Assembly: GCA_963736355.1 (NCBI GenBank)
Contig: CAVTOO010000004.1
Coordinates: forward strand, 372,001 to 436,000
DNA: 64,000 bases
Direction of reading: 5' to 3'
Source: CAVTOO01 sp963736355
GTDB taxonomy: Bacteria; Pseudomonadota; Alphaproteobacteria; Rhizobiales; Xanthobacteraceae
The notes below the pieces were generated by a model. It was not told where the DNA came from. It was given only the letters and a program-made list of their open reading frames with translations, and searched no databases. Below are positions 19,251 to 28,082 of this stretch, piece after piece. Both the position numbers and the translations under genes were made by a program. Positions within the stretch are counted from its first letter, which is position 1. Each line of letters begins with the position of its first letter.

Positions 19251-19274
19251 AACCCGGCGCTTTCACGCCGGGTT
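19251..19274. terminator. Terminator of rpoH (bidirectional)
   Basis: AACCCGGCG (19251-19259) pairs with 19266-19274. An A-run to the left gives the U-run for the minus-strand rpoH transcript, and TTTT on the right could serve the plus strand. Confidence 0.85.
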
Positions 19275-19299
19275 TTCCATTTTCAGTTCTCTCAGTCGT

Positions 19300-20216
19300 T
19301 CAGTGCGCCGCCAGCGCCGCGGCCTTGGAGTGAGCCGCCTGCTCCTGCTGGGCAATGCGGCCGGTCACGGCCGACTGCACCTTTTCGAAGGCGCGGACTT
19401 CGATCTGACGCACGCGTTCGCGCGAGACACCGAATTCGGCTGCGAGATCCTCGAGCGTCATCGGGTCTTCGGCGAGGCGGCGCGCCTCGAAGATGCGCCG
19501 TTCGCGTTCGTTGAGCACGCTGAGTGCGCCGACCAGCGCCTTGTGGCGCGAGTTCGAACTCTTCGTGCTCGGCCAGAACCGATTCCTGGCTCGGCGAGTT
19601 GTCGGCCAGCCAGTCCTGCCATTCGCCCGAGTCGCCGTCGTCGCGGATCGGCGCGTTGAGCGAGGCATCGCCGGCGAGGCGACGGTTCATGTCGATGACG
19701 TCGGTTTCAGTGACGCCGAGGCGCTTGGCGATGATCTTGACCTGATCGGGACGCAGATCGCCGTCCTCGAGCGCCGAGATCTTGCTCTTCGCCTTGCGCA
19801 GGTTGAAGAACAGCTTCTTCTGGTTCGCGGTCGTGCCCATCTTCACGAGCGACCACGAGCGCAGGATGTATTCTTGAATGGACGCCTTGATCCACCACAT
19901 CGCGTAGGTGGCCAGGCGGAATCCCTTGTCGGGCTCGAAGCGCTTGACGGCCTGCATCAGGCCGACATTGCCCTCGGAGACGACTTCGGAAATCGGCAGG
20001 CCATAGCCGCGATAACCCATGGCGATCTTGGCCACGAGACGCAGATGGCTGGTGACGAGCTGGTGCGCGGCGTCGCGATCGTCATGCTCGCGCCAACGCT
20101 TGGCGAGCATGAATTCCTGCTGGGGTTCCAGCATCGGGAACTTGCGGATTTCCGACAGGTAACGCGAGAGTTCCTGATTCAGCCGTCAGGAGCGGAAGTG
20201 TTGCACTACGGGCCAT
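19300..20216 (-). CDS. rpoH: RNA polymerase sigma-32 factor (two frameshifts)
   Basis: RpoH directs RNA polymerase to heat-shock promoters. Removing one base near 20171 and one near 19549 gives 304 residues. It begins MARSATLPLLTAESG-LSRYLSEIRKFPMLEP. Sigma region 2 has EVVSEGNVGLMQAVKRFEPD and LATYAMWWIKASIQEYIL. The RpoH box follows (NQKKLFFNLRKAKSKI), and region 4 has LEDLAAEFGVSRERVRQIE. The start at 20216 follows AGGAGG. Being a core sigma factor, it is unlikely to be truly inactive. The 296 bases between its start and rluD hold the rpoH promoter region; I could not assign it. Confidence 0.94.
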
Positions 20217-20512
20217 TGAAGCGCCCTCCTTTCGTTTAGCCCCCGGCGAGCCGGCGGGCGTGGTGCACTGGCTCCCCCCATGAGCCGCCAGCGTACCGGG
20301 TGTCTTGCGTCGATGACTCAACGCACGTGCAGCATACAGGATCCATCCGAGGGAGAAGAAGTGAATTCGTTGTCACGTTGCCGCGACGGCACCTAATATA
20401 TTGTTCCGACAGGTATTTTTCAAGATCCGGGGCATCTTGTCACGTGCCGGCGCGGGCCGGGGAGGCCAATATGGGCCCCTATATAAGGGCTGGAGTCTCG
20501 GTTTTTTCGGCT

Positions 20513-21506
20513 TCAGCTTTGAGTCAGGGCCGTCCGAAGCGCCGCAAGGTCGGCCGGCCAGGGCGTCTGCCATTCCATGACCTCGCCGGTCACAGGATGT
20601 TCCAGGACCAGCAAATACGCGTGCAGCGCCTGCCTCCCGAGCTTCTCCAGAGCCACCCGCGCCTCCGGCCCCAGCTGAGCCACCTTTGTTTTGAAACCCG
20701 CGCCATAGACGCTGTCCCCCAATAAGGGGTGGCCGATATGGGCCATGTGCACGCGGATCTGATGCGTGCGGCCGGTTTCCAGTTCGCAGGCGATGGCGGA
20801 GGCGACCGGCTTTCCGTCGATCGCCATTATATCGGTCGAGAACTTTCCAGTGCGTCACGGCTTCGCGTCCGCTTTGCCGCACGGACATCTTCTCGCGCGC
20901 ATGCGGGTGGCGGTCGATCGGCGCATTGACTGTGCCTTGCGGCCGCTCCGGCGCGCCCCATGCGAGCGCGAGATAGCCGCGCCGCATCTCGTTCGTGCGG
21001 CCGTGATCGGCGAATTGCTTGCTGAGCGAACGATGCGCGCGGTCGGTCTTTGCGACGACGAGAAGCCCGCTCGTATCCTTGTCGAGCCGGTGCACGATGC
21101 CCGGCCGCTTGACGCCGCCGATGCCGGAGAGGGTGTCGCCGCAATGGGCGATCAGCGCGTTGACGAGCGTGCCTGTTTCATGGCCGACGGCGGGATGCAC
21201 CACGAGCCCGGCAGGCTTGTCGATGACGATGATCTGGTCGTCCTCGTACACGATGGTGAGCGGAATATTCTCGCCGGTGGGCTCCGGCGACACCGCCTCC
21301 GGCACGACAATTCTGATCGTATCGCCGGCGCCGACATGGTAAGCGGGGTCGCCGATGGTCGCGCCGCCGACCGCCACCTTGCCATCGAGGATCAGCGCCT
21401 TCAGGCGCGAGCGCGACAGGTCAGGTACGCGGAGGGCGAGCACGCGGTCCAGCCGGCTCGCGCCTTCGTCTCCCGCAACCGCTATCTCGCGAATGTCTTC
21501 CGCCAT
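20513..21506 (-). CDS. rluD: Ribosomal large-subunit pseudouridine synthase, RluD type (one frameshift)
   Basis: RluD isomerises uridines in helix 69 of 23S rRNA. Dropping one base near 20828 restores 330 residues. An S4 domain is at the N-terminus (SRLDRVLALRVPDLSRSRLK). The catalytic motif GIVHRLDKDTSGLLVVAKT has the essential aspartate, and ELETGRTHQIRVHMAHIGHP and HAYLLVLEHPVTG follow. Its start codon overlaps that of the divergent gene at 21505 within a single CATG. About half of the C-terminal domain is downstream of the break and reads normally. Confidence 0.92.
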
Positions 21507-21852
21507 GACTCAGACCGATCCCGTTTCGTCCGCGCCGGAGCCGAGCCCCGAACAGATCGCGCAATTCGCGCGCATCCGCCGCTTGATGCTGATTGCCGGC
21601 TTGACGACTGCGCTGTCTATCGGCGCGGTGCTATTCGCCATCGGCTACAAGCTTTTCCGGGGCGAGGGAAGTGCGCCGGTGCAAGCCGACTACACCGCCA
21701 TGCTGCCCAAGGGCGCCCGCGTCGTCTCCACGGCCGTATCGGGCGACCGGCTGGTGGTGACGATCGAAGCGGGCGGGACCACCGAAATCCGCATTTTCGA
21801 TGCCCGCACGCTGAAACCGGCGGGCCGGCTGGGCTTCGCCAACGAGCCTTAA
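21505..21852 (+). CDS. Small single-span membrane protein of unknown function
   Basis: A 115-residue protein with a cytoplasmic leader (MTQTDPVSSAPEPSPEQIAQ), one transmembrane helix (LMLIAGLTTALSIGAVLFAI, about residues 28-47) and a compact C-terminal domain with VVTIEAGGTTEIRIFDARTL. Small proteins like this sit opposite rluD in related genomes, from memory (possibly DUF6476). It shares CATG with the rluD start, so the two promoters must each lie inside the other gene or be read leaderless. A hairpin and tRNA-Glu follow. Confidence 0.65.
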   Translation: MTQTDPVSSAPEPSPEQIAQFARIRRLMLIAGLTTALSIGAVLFAIGYKLFRGEGSAPVQADYTAMLPKGARVVSTAVSGDRLVVTIEAGGTTEIRIFDARTLKPAGRLGFANEP

Positions 21853-21878
21853 TATTAAGGGATTATGAGGCTCCAGGG

Positions 21879-21910
21879 CCGCCCAAACCTCACTTGCGTG
21901 GGGCGGTTTT
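21879..21910 (+). terminator. Hairpin terminator before tRNA-Glu
   Basis: CCGCCC (21879-21884) pairs with GGGCGG (21901-21906), followed by TTTT. The inner loop is 16 bases with partial pairing. It probably ends the membrane-protein transcript. Confidence 0.6.
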
Positions 21911-21932
21911 CGCGGGTATGTCCTGCGGCAAC

Positions 21933-22007
21933 GCTCCCTTCGTCTAGCGGTTAGGACGCGGCCCTCTCAAGGCTGAAACGGGGGTTCGATTCCCCCAGGG
22001 AGCGCCA
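21933..22007 (+). tRNA. tRNA-Glu (anticodon CTC), CCA encoded
   Basis: The acceptor GCTCCCT pairs with AGGGAGC. The D-arm resembles the bacterial tRNA-Glu form (TCGTCTAGCGGTTAGGA). The anticodon stem CGGCC/GGCTG holds the loop CTCTCAA, giving anticodon CTC at 21966-21968. The T-arm has GGGGGTTCGATTCCCCC. Discriminator G and CCA end at 22007. The accessory region starts right after it. Confidence 0.95.
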
Positions 22008-22199
22008 CGCTTTCAAAAGCTCGTTGAAATCAAAGTGATTTTTTGTCGCAATGTCCCACTGCTTGTTTGGGTGGGACAGTGTTTGTTCGGTGTTTGAGCA
22101 CTCGCTTATACGAGACATTAAGGCGCTCGATCGACGCCCGCAGCGCGTGTGCGGTCGCATGATGGATGGGTCTTTCGGCAGACGAAAATATCCGTTGCT

Positions 22200-22565
22200 A
22201 GTAGGCACTGAGGTCGCCGGCCAAATCCCCCGGTGCTTCGCGATGAAGGCAAACTTCACGTCGACTCCCTTCGCGAAGTAGGCCGCGGCTTTTTTTAGGA
22301 TGTCTCGTTCGGCCTTCAGCCTGGCAGCCTCGCGCTTGAGCTGCGCGATCTCCTGTTGCTCAGGATTCATCTGGTCGTTGCCAAGGAATGCATGCTGCGG
22401 ATCGTCCGCAAGCTTCCTGACCCAATCGCGCAGCTGCGTCGGATGAACACCAACATCTTCCGCTGCCTGCGCATACGACACGCCGCGCTCCTTGATCAGC
22501 CGAACAGCCTCAATCTTGAACTCCCGTGTAAATTCCGTCTCTCCATGACGCACCTCCTGCTCCAT
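22200..22565 (-). mobile_element. IS3-family remnant: orfA plus the first codons of orfB
   Basis: From ATG 22565 the frame encodes an IS3-type OrfA: MEQEVRHGETEFTREFKIEA, ERGVSYAQAAEDVGVHPTQL (helix-turn-helix) and a leucine-zipper-like QLKREAARLKAERDILKKAA. It then continues without a stop into KFAFIAKHRGIWP, normally the beginning of OrfB in an overlapping frame. An extra G near 22266 (AAGGGAGTC instead of AAGGAGTC) would explain the fusion. The rest of OrfB, with its DDE catalytic residues, is missing, so the element cannot transpose. No terminal repeats were identified. It lies between tRNA-Glu and the decayed binding-protein gene. Confidence 0.75.
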
Positions 22566-22721
22566 CAAAACACTAAACTCGGTGTCTCCAGAAACGGGTG
22601 CAGGCCAATGGAGCGCGATTTCACGTGCGAGGAGTCTATAATTCTGGATTTCTTCCAAGTAAATTTTTCTGGAAAGCAACAGTGCGGTGCGACAAACACC
22701 GTCCAAGTGCCGCAACTTTTT

Positions 22722-22740
22722 AATTTCAATTGCTGAAACT
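22722..22740. promoter_or_regulatory. IclR-regulon operator-like palindrome, copy for the ABC operon
   Basis: AATTTCAATTGCTGAAACT matches the 19-bp consensus AATTTCAAT-N-ATTGAAATT at 15 of 18 arm positions. It lies upstream of the decayed binding-protein gene and the ABC transporter genes. See 27944, 32413, 36018 and 47003 for the other copies. Confidence 0.55.
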
Positions 22741-22954
22741 AGTGAGACCACATTCCTCAAGTGGAAACGATGAGTGTAGCATTGTTTGCGGGTCCAAATG
22801 CTTTGACGCGATGTTGCTGGTTGGAATAAGCCGAATACGTCTCTGTCGGTGCGCCATTTTAACTGCATACCGTCCGTTCAAAAGAGAATTGGAATTTCGC
22901 GGTTGAGCGTTGAGACGAAGAGGGGTTTCGAGATTCCGCTGCGTGGCAAAAGTT

Positions 22955-23205
22955 ACGTGGAAGGGGGCGTCGTACCAGGTCACGAGTCAATGGTGACTGA
23001 CATTGTGATCTACTTTGCCAAACCTGCGAACGCTCATTTCACTACGATCGCAAAGGAGACGACGAATACGGGCTGGTTTGCGCTGGCGGGGGTCAGCATT
23101 GGTCGAAATGAAACGCTCAACCGTGCTGTGCAGGATGTAGTCACCGATAACTCCGATCCAAAAGGCGGCGCTTCGGAAGGCCGAAAGCGCTTTCAATCCG
23201 GCCAA
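22955..23205 (+). pseudogene. Remnant of an ABC sugar-binding protein gene (C-terminal part)
   Basis: The frame EGGVVPGHESMVTD...YFAKPANAH...TGWFAL...NRAVQDVVTDNSDP aligns without gaps to the C-terminus of the intact binding protein at 40749-42087 (EGGAMPIRKSTIRD...FFAAPQNAY...TGWFAP...NRAIQDVLVNNADP). Only about the last 85 residues are recognisable, and the upstream part is absent or replaced by the IS remnant side. The position just before the ATPase and permease genes is where a binding-protein gene is expected. The frame remains open to 23307, so a short product cannot be excluded. Confidence 0.7.
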
Positions 23206-23310
23206 CAGGTGTTAATCCGTTCGCCCTATGACCCGATACGAGCTCGCCTTATGGTTGAAAAAAATATGCGGAGCGAGGCGAGAGCCGGCGTTCCCGGGGG
23301 GAGCTGAATT

Positions 23311-24370
<1,060 letters not shown>

Positions 24371-24405
24371 ACGTCTGGCCGCGGTTCGGGGGAGGAGGCT
24401 GAGTG

Positions 24406-25263
24406 ATGCGCACGAATGCCGGAGGGCACGGCTACATCTCACCGGCAATGTTATTGCTGGCGCTCGTCCTGATCGCGCCGTCGATTTACGGGTTCTATTT
24501 CAGCCTGTTCGATATCAAATACCTGAAGGCGACGAGCTTCATCGGCTTCGAGAACTACATTTATCTCTTCACCGATCCGGATTTCATCGGTGTCGTCGTG
24601 CGCAGCTTTGTGTTTACCGCCCTGGCCGTCGCGCTCACCGTATCGGTCGCCTTGGCCGTCGCACTGTGGATCAATCAGCTATCGGGCTGGTTTGCGCTGT
24701 TCATGCAGATCATCGTGATCCTGCCGTGGGTCGTGTCTCATGTCGTCGGGGCGCTGCTGTTTCGATGGGTGTTTGTCACCGATCTCGGTCTTGGCGTTTA
24801 TCTGATGGAGAATCTCGGCTTCGCGAACTTCCAGCCGCTTGGCAATCGCCTGGTCGCGATGGTGATTCTGATCCTCTATGCACTGTGGCGGACCCTCGGA
24901 TTTGCCGTGCTGTTGCTGCTGTCCGGTATCAAGAGCGTTCCGGTCGATCTCTATGAGGCCGCGCATGTCGATGGCGCCTCGGCGTGGCAGCGCTTCACGA
25001 AGATCACGCTGCCGATGTTGAAAACGCCGATGCTGATCACGCTCGTGATCCTGACGGTAAGCAATCTGAACAATGTCGAGGCGCCGCTGATCGTGACAGG
25101 CGGCGGCCCGGCGGACGCCACCAATATCCTGCCGCTCTATCTATACATAACGGCGTTCGCGAAATTCGACTTCAACACCGCGATCGCGCTCGGGATCGGC
25201 ATGTTCGCGGCGAATATCCTGCTGGCGATGGTTTATGTGAGACTGGTGAAGCGCCATGGTTAG
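24406..25263 (+). CDS. ABC importer permease, UgpA/MalF type
   Basis: A 285-residue inner-membrane protein with six hydrophobic segments. It carries the EAA loop YEAAHVDGASAWQRFTKITL near residue 183, which contacts the ATPase. The start at ATG 24406 follows GGAGGAGG at seven bases; GTG 24403 is an alternative. The C-terminal GGGPADATNILPLYLYITAF is typical for CUT1 permeases. It overlaps the next permease by eight bases, implying coupled translation. Confidence 0.9.
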   Translation: MRTNAGGHGYISPAMLLLALVLIAPSIYGFYFSLFDIKYLKATSFIGFENYIYLFTDPDFIGVVVRSFVFTALAVALTVSVALAVALWINQLSGWFALFMQIIVILPWVVSHVVGALLFRWVFVTDLGLGVYLMENLGFANFQPLGNRLVAMVILILYALWRTLGFAVLLLLSGIKSVPVDLYEAAHVDGASAWQRFTKITLPMLKTPMLITLVILTVSNLNNVEAPLIVTGGGPADATNILPLYLYITAFAKFDFNTAIALGIGMFAANILLAMVYVRLVKRHG

Positions 25264-26095
25264 TCGCCGCAGCTTTCTCGCCAGCTTTTTGATCGGGCTG
25301 GGCATCGTCGTGGTGGCCGTGTTCAATCTCTTGCCGCTGTTGTGGGGGATTCTCGCCTCGTTCAAGCCGGTACATCAGCTCGTGAGTTATCCGCCGACGC
25401 TGTTCGATTTTGACGCCACCCTGGAGCATTACGAGAGGGTCGTTGAAAGCTCGTTCCTGGTCGGTGTGCGCAATTCGGCGCTATACTCGATTGGGTCGAT
25501 GGCGATTGCACTGTCCGCGGGCGCGCTTGCCGCCTATGGCTTCGACCGGTTTGAATTTCGAGCGAAGGGCGCGCTGTTTCTTCTGATCGTGGCCTGCATC
25601 CCGCTCGCGATCGGGAGCGCCGCGCTGCTGGTGCCCAAGTTTCTGTATTTCACGACGTTCGGCATGGCGAATAAATGGTACACGCTGCCGCTGATCTATG
25701 GCGTGCACAGCCTGCCCATCGCCATCTGGACGATCAAGGGCAGCATGGAAGGCATTCCGCGCGAACTGGACGAAGCAGCCTATATCGACGGCGCCTCGAC
25801 CTTTCAGGTGTTGTGGCAGGTCGTGCTGCCGCTGTGCAAGCCGGCCATCGGAGCCGCAGCCTTGCTCGTATTCATCCACGCATGGAACGAATTCCTCGCG
25901 GGCTCTGTGATGGTCGACTCCAACGACCTGAAGCCGATCCAGCCGCTGCTCTATCAGTATATCGGCTTCTTCGGCCGCGAGTGGGGGCCGCTGACGGCGG
26001 CGGCGACCATCGCAGTGTTGCCGATCTTCTTTATCTATGCCCTCTTCGGGCGGCTGCTGGTCTCGGGCCTCACACACGGCGCCACGAAGGGCTGA
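25256..26095 (+). CDS. ABC importer permease, UgpE/MalG type
   Basis: A 279-residue partner permease with six segments and the EAA loop DEAAYIDGASTFQVLWQVVL near residue 170. The N-terminal LLPLLWGILASFKP is the usual CUT1 second-permease opening. It forms the channel with the preceding permease, driven by two copies of the ATPase. The start overlaps the upstream stop. The transported compound is unknown; the downstream enzymes suggest a sugar acid, polyol or glycoside. Confidence 0.9.
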   Translation: MVSRRSFLASFLIGLGIVVVAVFNLLPLLWGILASFKPVHQLVSYPPTLFDFDATLEHYERVVESSFLVGVRNSALYSIGSMAIALSAGALAAYGFDRFEFRAKGALFLLIVACIPLAIGSAALLVPKFLYFTTFGMANKWYTLPLIYGVHSLPIAIWTIKGSMEGIPRELDEAAYIDGASTFQVLWQVVLPLCKPAIGAAALLVFIHAWNEFLAGSVMVDSNDLKPIQPLLYQYIGFFGREWGPLTAAATIAVLPIFFIYALFGRLLVSGLTHGATKG

Positions 26096-26121
26096 GATGG
26101 AGCATCACGGAGCCGCATAGC

Positions 26122-26748
26122 ATGATTGTATCGACCAGCCTCATGCGTCGCCGCGACGATCTCGATCGAGCTGCTTTCGAGCAGCATTGGCTTGATCCTC
26201 ACGGAGCGCTTGCGGCGCGGCTGCCGGGCTGCACGCACTATGTCCAGAACCACATTCTTGACGTGGACGGAACCAATGCGCTGGCGCGCCGCTTGCGGAT
26301 TGACGGCATTCCGCAGCTTGCGTTCGCCACGCCGGAGAATCGATTCGCTGCACACGGCAGCGACGAACTCAAGGCCTGTGATCGGGACTCGGAACTCTTC
26401 GTCGGGGCCGTCTCCCGTGTGATCACCGAGATCGACGGCGCCGCGGAGTTCGGAGAACCGGCGGATGCGATCAAGCAAATTCTGCTTTTCGTGTCGTCGC
26501 GAACGGCGGCGGACAGACCCGTCGACGGATCGATAGTCGATCGGCTTGCAGGTGTCCGCCGGTCGGTGATGCATCGGGTCATGCAGCAAACTCATGCACC
26601 GGGCAGCAAGGTCGCAAATCTCGACATATCTGTCGGCGGTCTCGGCGAAGTCTGGCTGGAAAGCATGGACGCTGTCCGCCGCAACGCTGATCTTCTCGAT
26701 CGCAGCGGCGTTGCGAGCTTTGTCGTCAAAGTCTACCGGTTTATCTGA
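26122..26748 (+). CDS. EthD-domain-like protein
   Basis: This 208-residue cytosolic protein begins MIVSTSLMRRRDDLDRAAFE and has the EthD-type QHWLDPHGALAARLPG close to the N-terminus, a hallmark of dimeric alpha+beta barrel proteins. A second, weaker half follows (LLFVSSRTAADRPVDG). It starts 27 bases after the permease stop and is probably in that operon. EthD-like proteins appear with degradative enzymes, but their roles are often unknown. Two other genes in this cluster (31931 and 47057) share the motif. Confidence 0.65.
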   Translation: MIVSTSLMRRRDDLDRAAFEQHWLDPHGALAARLPGCTHYVQNHILDVDGTNALARRLRIDGIPQLAFATPENRFAAHGSDELKACDRDSELFVGAVSRVITEIDGAAEFGEPADAIKQILLFVSSRTAADRPVDGSIVDRLAGVRRSVMHRVMQQTHAPGSKVANLDISVGGLGEVWLESMDAVRRNADLLDRSGVASFVVKVYRFI

Positions 26749-26784
26749 TGATGCCGGCCGGCGCAGATTCCAGCAGGCTGATCT

Positions 26785-27894
26785 TCACCGGACAGGGTGA
26801 GCGTCATGCGTGCGGTAGCGCGCGAGGATTTGCGGGTCGGGATCGCAGCCCAGGCCGGGCAACTGCGGCACCCGGGCCTTTCCGTTTATGATATCGGTCC
26901 ATTGCCCGAACGGACTTGCCTCGAGATCGACATTGAGGCGTTCGACGAGCGTATCGGCACTCGACGCCGCCGTGATATGCAGCGTCGCAAGGAATCCGCA
27001 CCCGAGATAGCCGCAGTGCGGAACGACGTCGACGCCGGATTCTGATCCAAGTGCGATGATCTTCCGCATTTCTGAAATCCCGCCGATCTTCGTGACACTC
27101 GGCTGCGCGACGGCCACTGAGCCGAGTTCGAACATGCGACGAAAATCGTTCAGGCTTGTTGCGTTCTCGCCGGCGGAGGTGAGGGCGCCTGCCGCGCGCA
27201 CCTGCGCGAGCCCCTCGTAGTCTTCCGGAGGCCAGACCGGCTCCTCCAGCCAATAGAGTCGATAGGGTGCGAGCTCGCGAAACATGTCGATGGCTTCGGC
27301 GACGGTCCAGGGGCAGTTGGTGTCGAGCATGAGATCGATCTCCGGGCCGACGGCCTCGCGTGCCGAGGCGACCGATGCCCGGGTGATCTCGTGCAGTTTA
27401 ATATGCCGGAAGCCGCCCTCTACGGCGCCGACGCAAGCTTTCGCGACCGCCTCCGGATCGCTGCAGCGAAGCAGACTGGAGTAACTCCCCAGTTCGGTGG
27501 AATCGGCCCCGCCCAGCAATTTGTAGAGCGGCAGGCCGGCGATCTTCCCCGCGATGTCCCACAGGGCGATGTCGATGCCCGACAACCCGTACATCACCGG
27601 CCCGGTGCGCCCGAGCAGGTGCACCTTGCGTTGCAGGTCGAGCATCAGAGCGGCGATATCGACCGGATCACGCCCGATCAGCAGCGGCGCCAGAAGCGTA
27701 TCGATTGCGGTCTTTGTGCTGCTCGCAGCCGCGTGGCCGAACGCTTCACCCCAGCCGACGACACCCTGATCGGTGTCAATGCGCACCAGCACCATGTTCA
27801 GCCCCGCCGCGGGCCGTCCGGCGATGAAGTGCAAACCGCCGCTTGTCTTGTAGGGGATTGTCAGCAGGGTTGTTTCGACAGCTGTGATCTTCAT
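26785..27894 (-). CDS. Mandelate racemase/muconate lactonizing-type enolase-superfamily enzyme
   Basis: A 369-residue two-domain enzyme: capping domain (MKITAVETTLLTIPYKTSGG) and barrel. Likely catalytic residues are the lysine in HIKLHE, the metal ligands in LDTNCPW, EEPVWPPED and SAGEN, and a histidine in VVPHCGYLGCG. The usual KxK motif has only one lysine (K-L-H), so it may follow a dehydratase rather than racemase course. Such enzymes dehydrate or epimerise sugar acids or hydroxy acids. The start is MKITAVE at 27894. A 19-bp operator lies 50 bases upstream, shared with the divergent GMC gene. Confidence 0.82.
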   Translation of the reverse strand: MKITAVETTLLTIPYKTSGGLHFIAGRPAAGLNMVLVRIDTDQGVVGWGEAFGHAAASSTKTAIDTLLAPLLIGRDPVDIAALMLDLQRKVHLLGRTGPVMYGLSGIDIALWDIAGKIAGLPLYKLLGGADSTELGSYSSLLRCSDPEAVAKACVGAVEGGFRHIKLHEITRASVASAREAVGPEIDLMLDTNCPWTVAEAIDMFRELAPYRLYWLEEPVWPPEDYEGLAQVRAAGALTSAGENATSLNDFRRMFELGSVAVAQPSVTKIGGISEMRKIIALGSESGVDVVPHCGYLGCGFLATLHITAASSADTLVERLNVDLEASPFGQWTDIINGKARVPQLPGLGCDPDPQILARYRTHDAHPVR

Positions 27895-27943
27895 GCACGC
27901 GACACTACACATCTCGCAGACGCTTTAGGAGCGCCGCAAATCC

Positions 27944-27962
27944 AATTTCAATAATTGAAATT
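27944..27962. promoter_or_regulatory. Perfect 19-bp palindrome, proposed IclR operator (reference copy)
   Basis: AATTTCAATAATTGAAATT is symmetric at all nine pairs around a central A. It lies between the divergent racemase-type (start 27894) and GMC oxidoreductase (start 28083) genes. It is the best of five related sites in the catabolic cluster. Confidence 0.75.
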
Positions 27963-28082
27963 CCTGGAGATGCCGATGTACAGCGCGCGCGGATAGGGAA
28001 ATCTAGCGGTCGGTCCTGCCGACATGGCGGCATCGGCGTGCGATGGCGCGTGGACCGAATAGGGAATGGGTGGAGAACGAGA

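Noticed and set aside
20217..20512. A specific heat-shock promoter for rpoH
   Set aside because: I could not find a convincing CTTG-type -35 with a matching -10 at the right spacing, so no promoter is listed.
22259..22272. OrfA-OrfB fusion of the IS3-type element as a programmed frameshift product
   Set aside because: The join is explained by one extra G in a G-run, and the rest of orfB is absent, so no functional fused transposase can be made.
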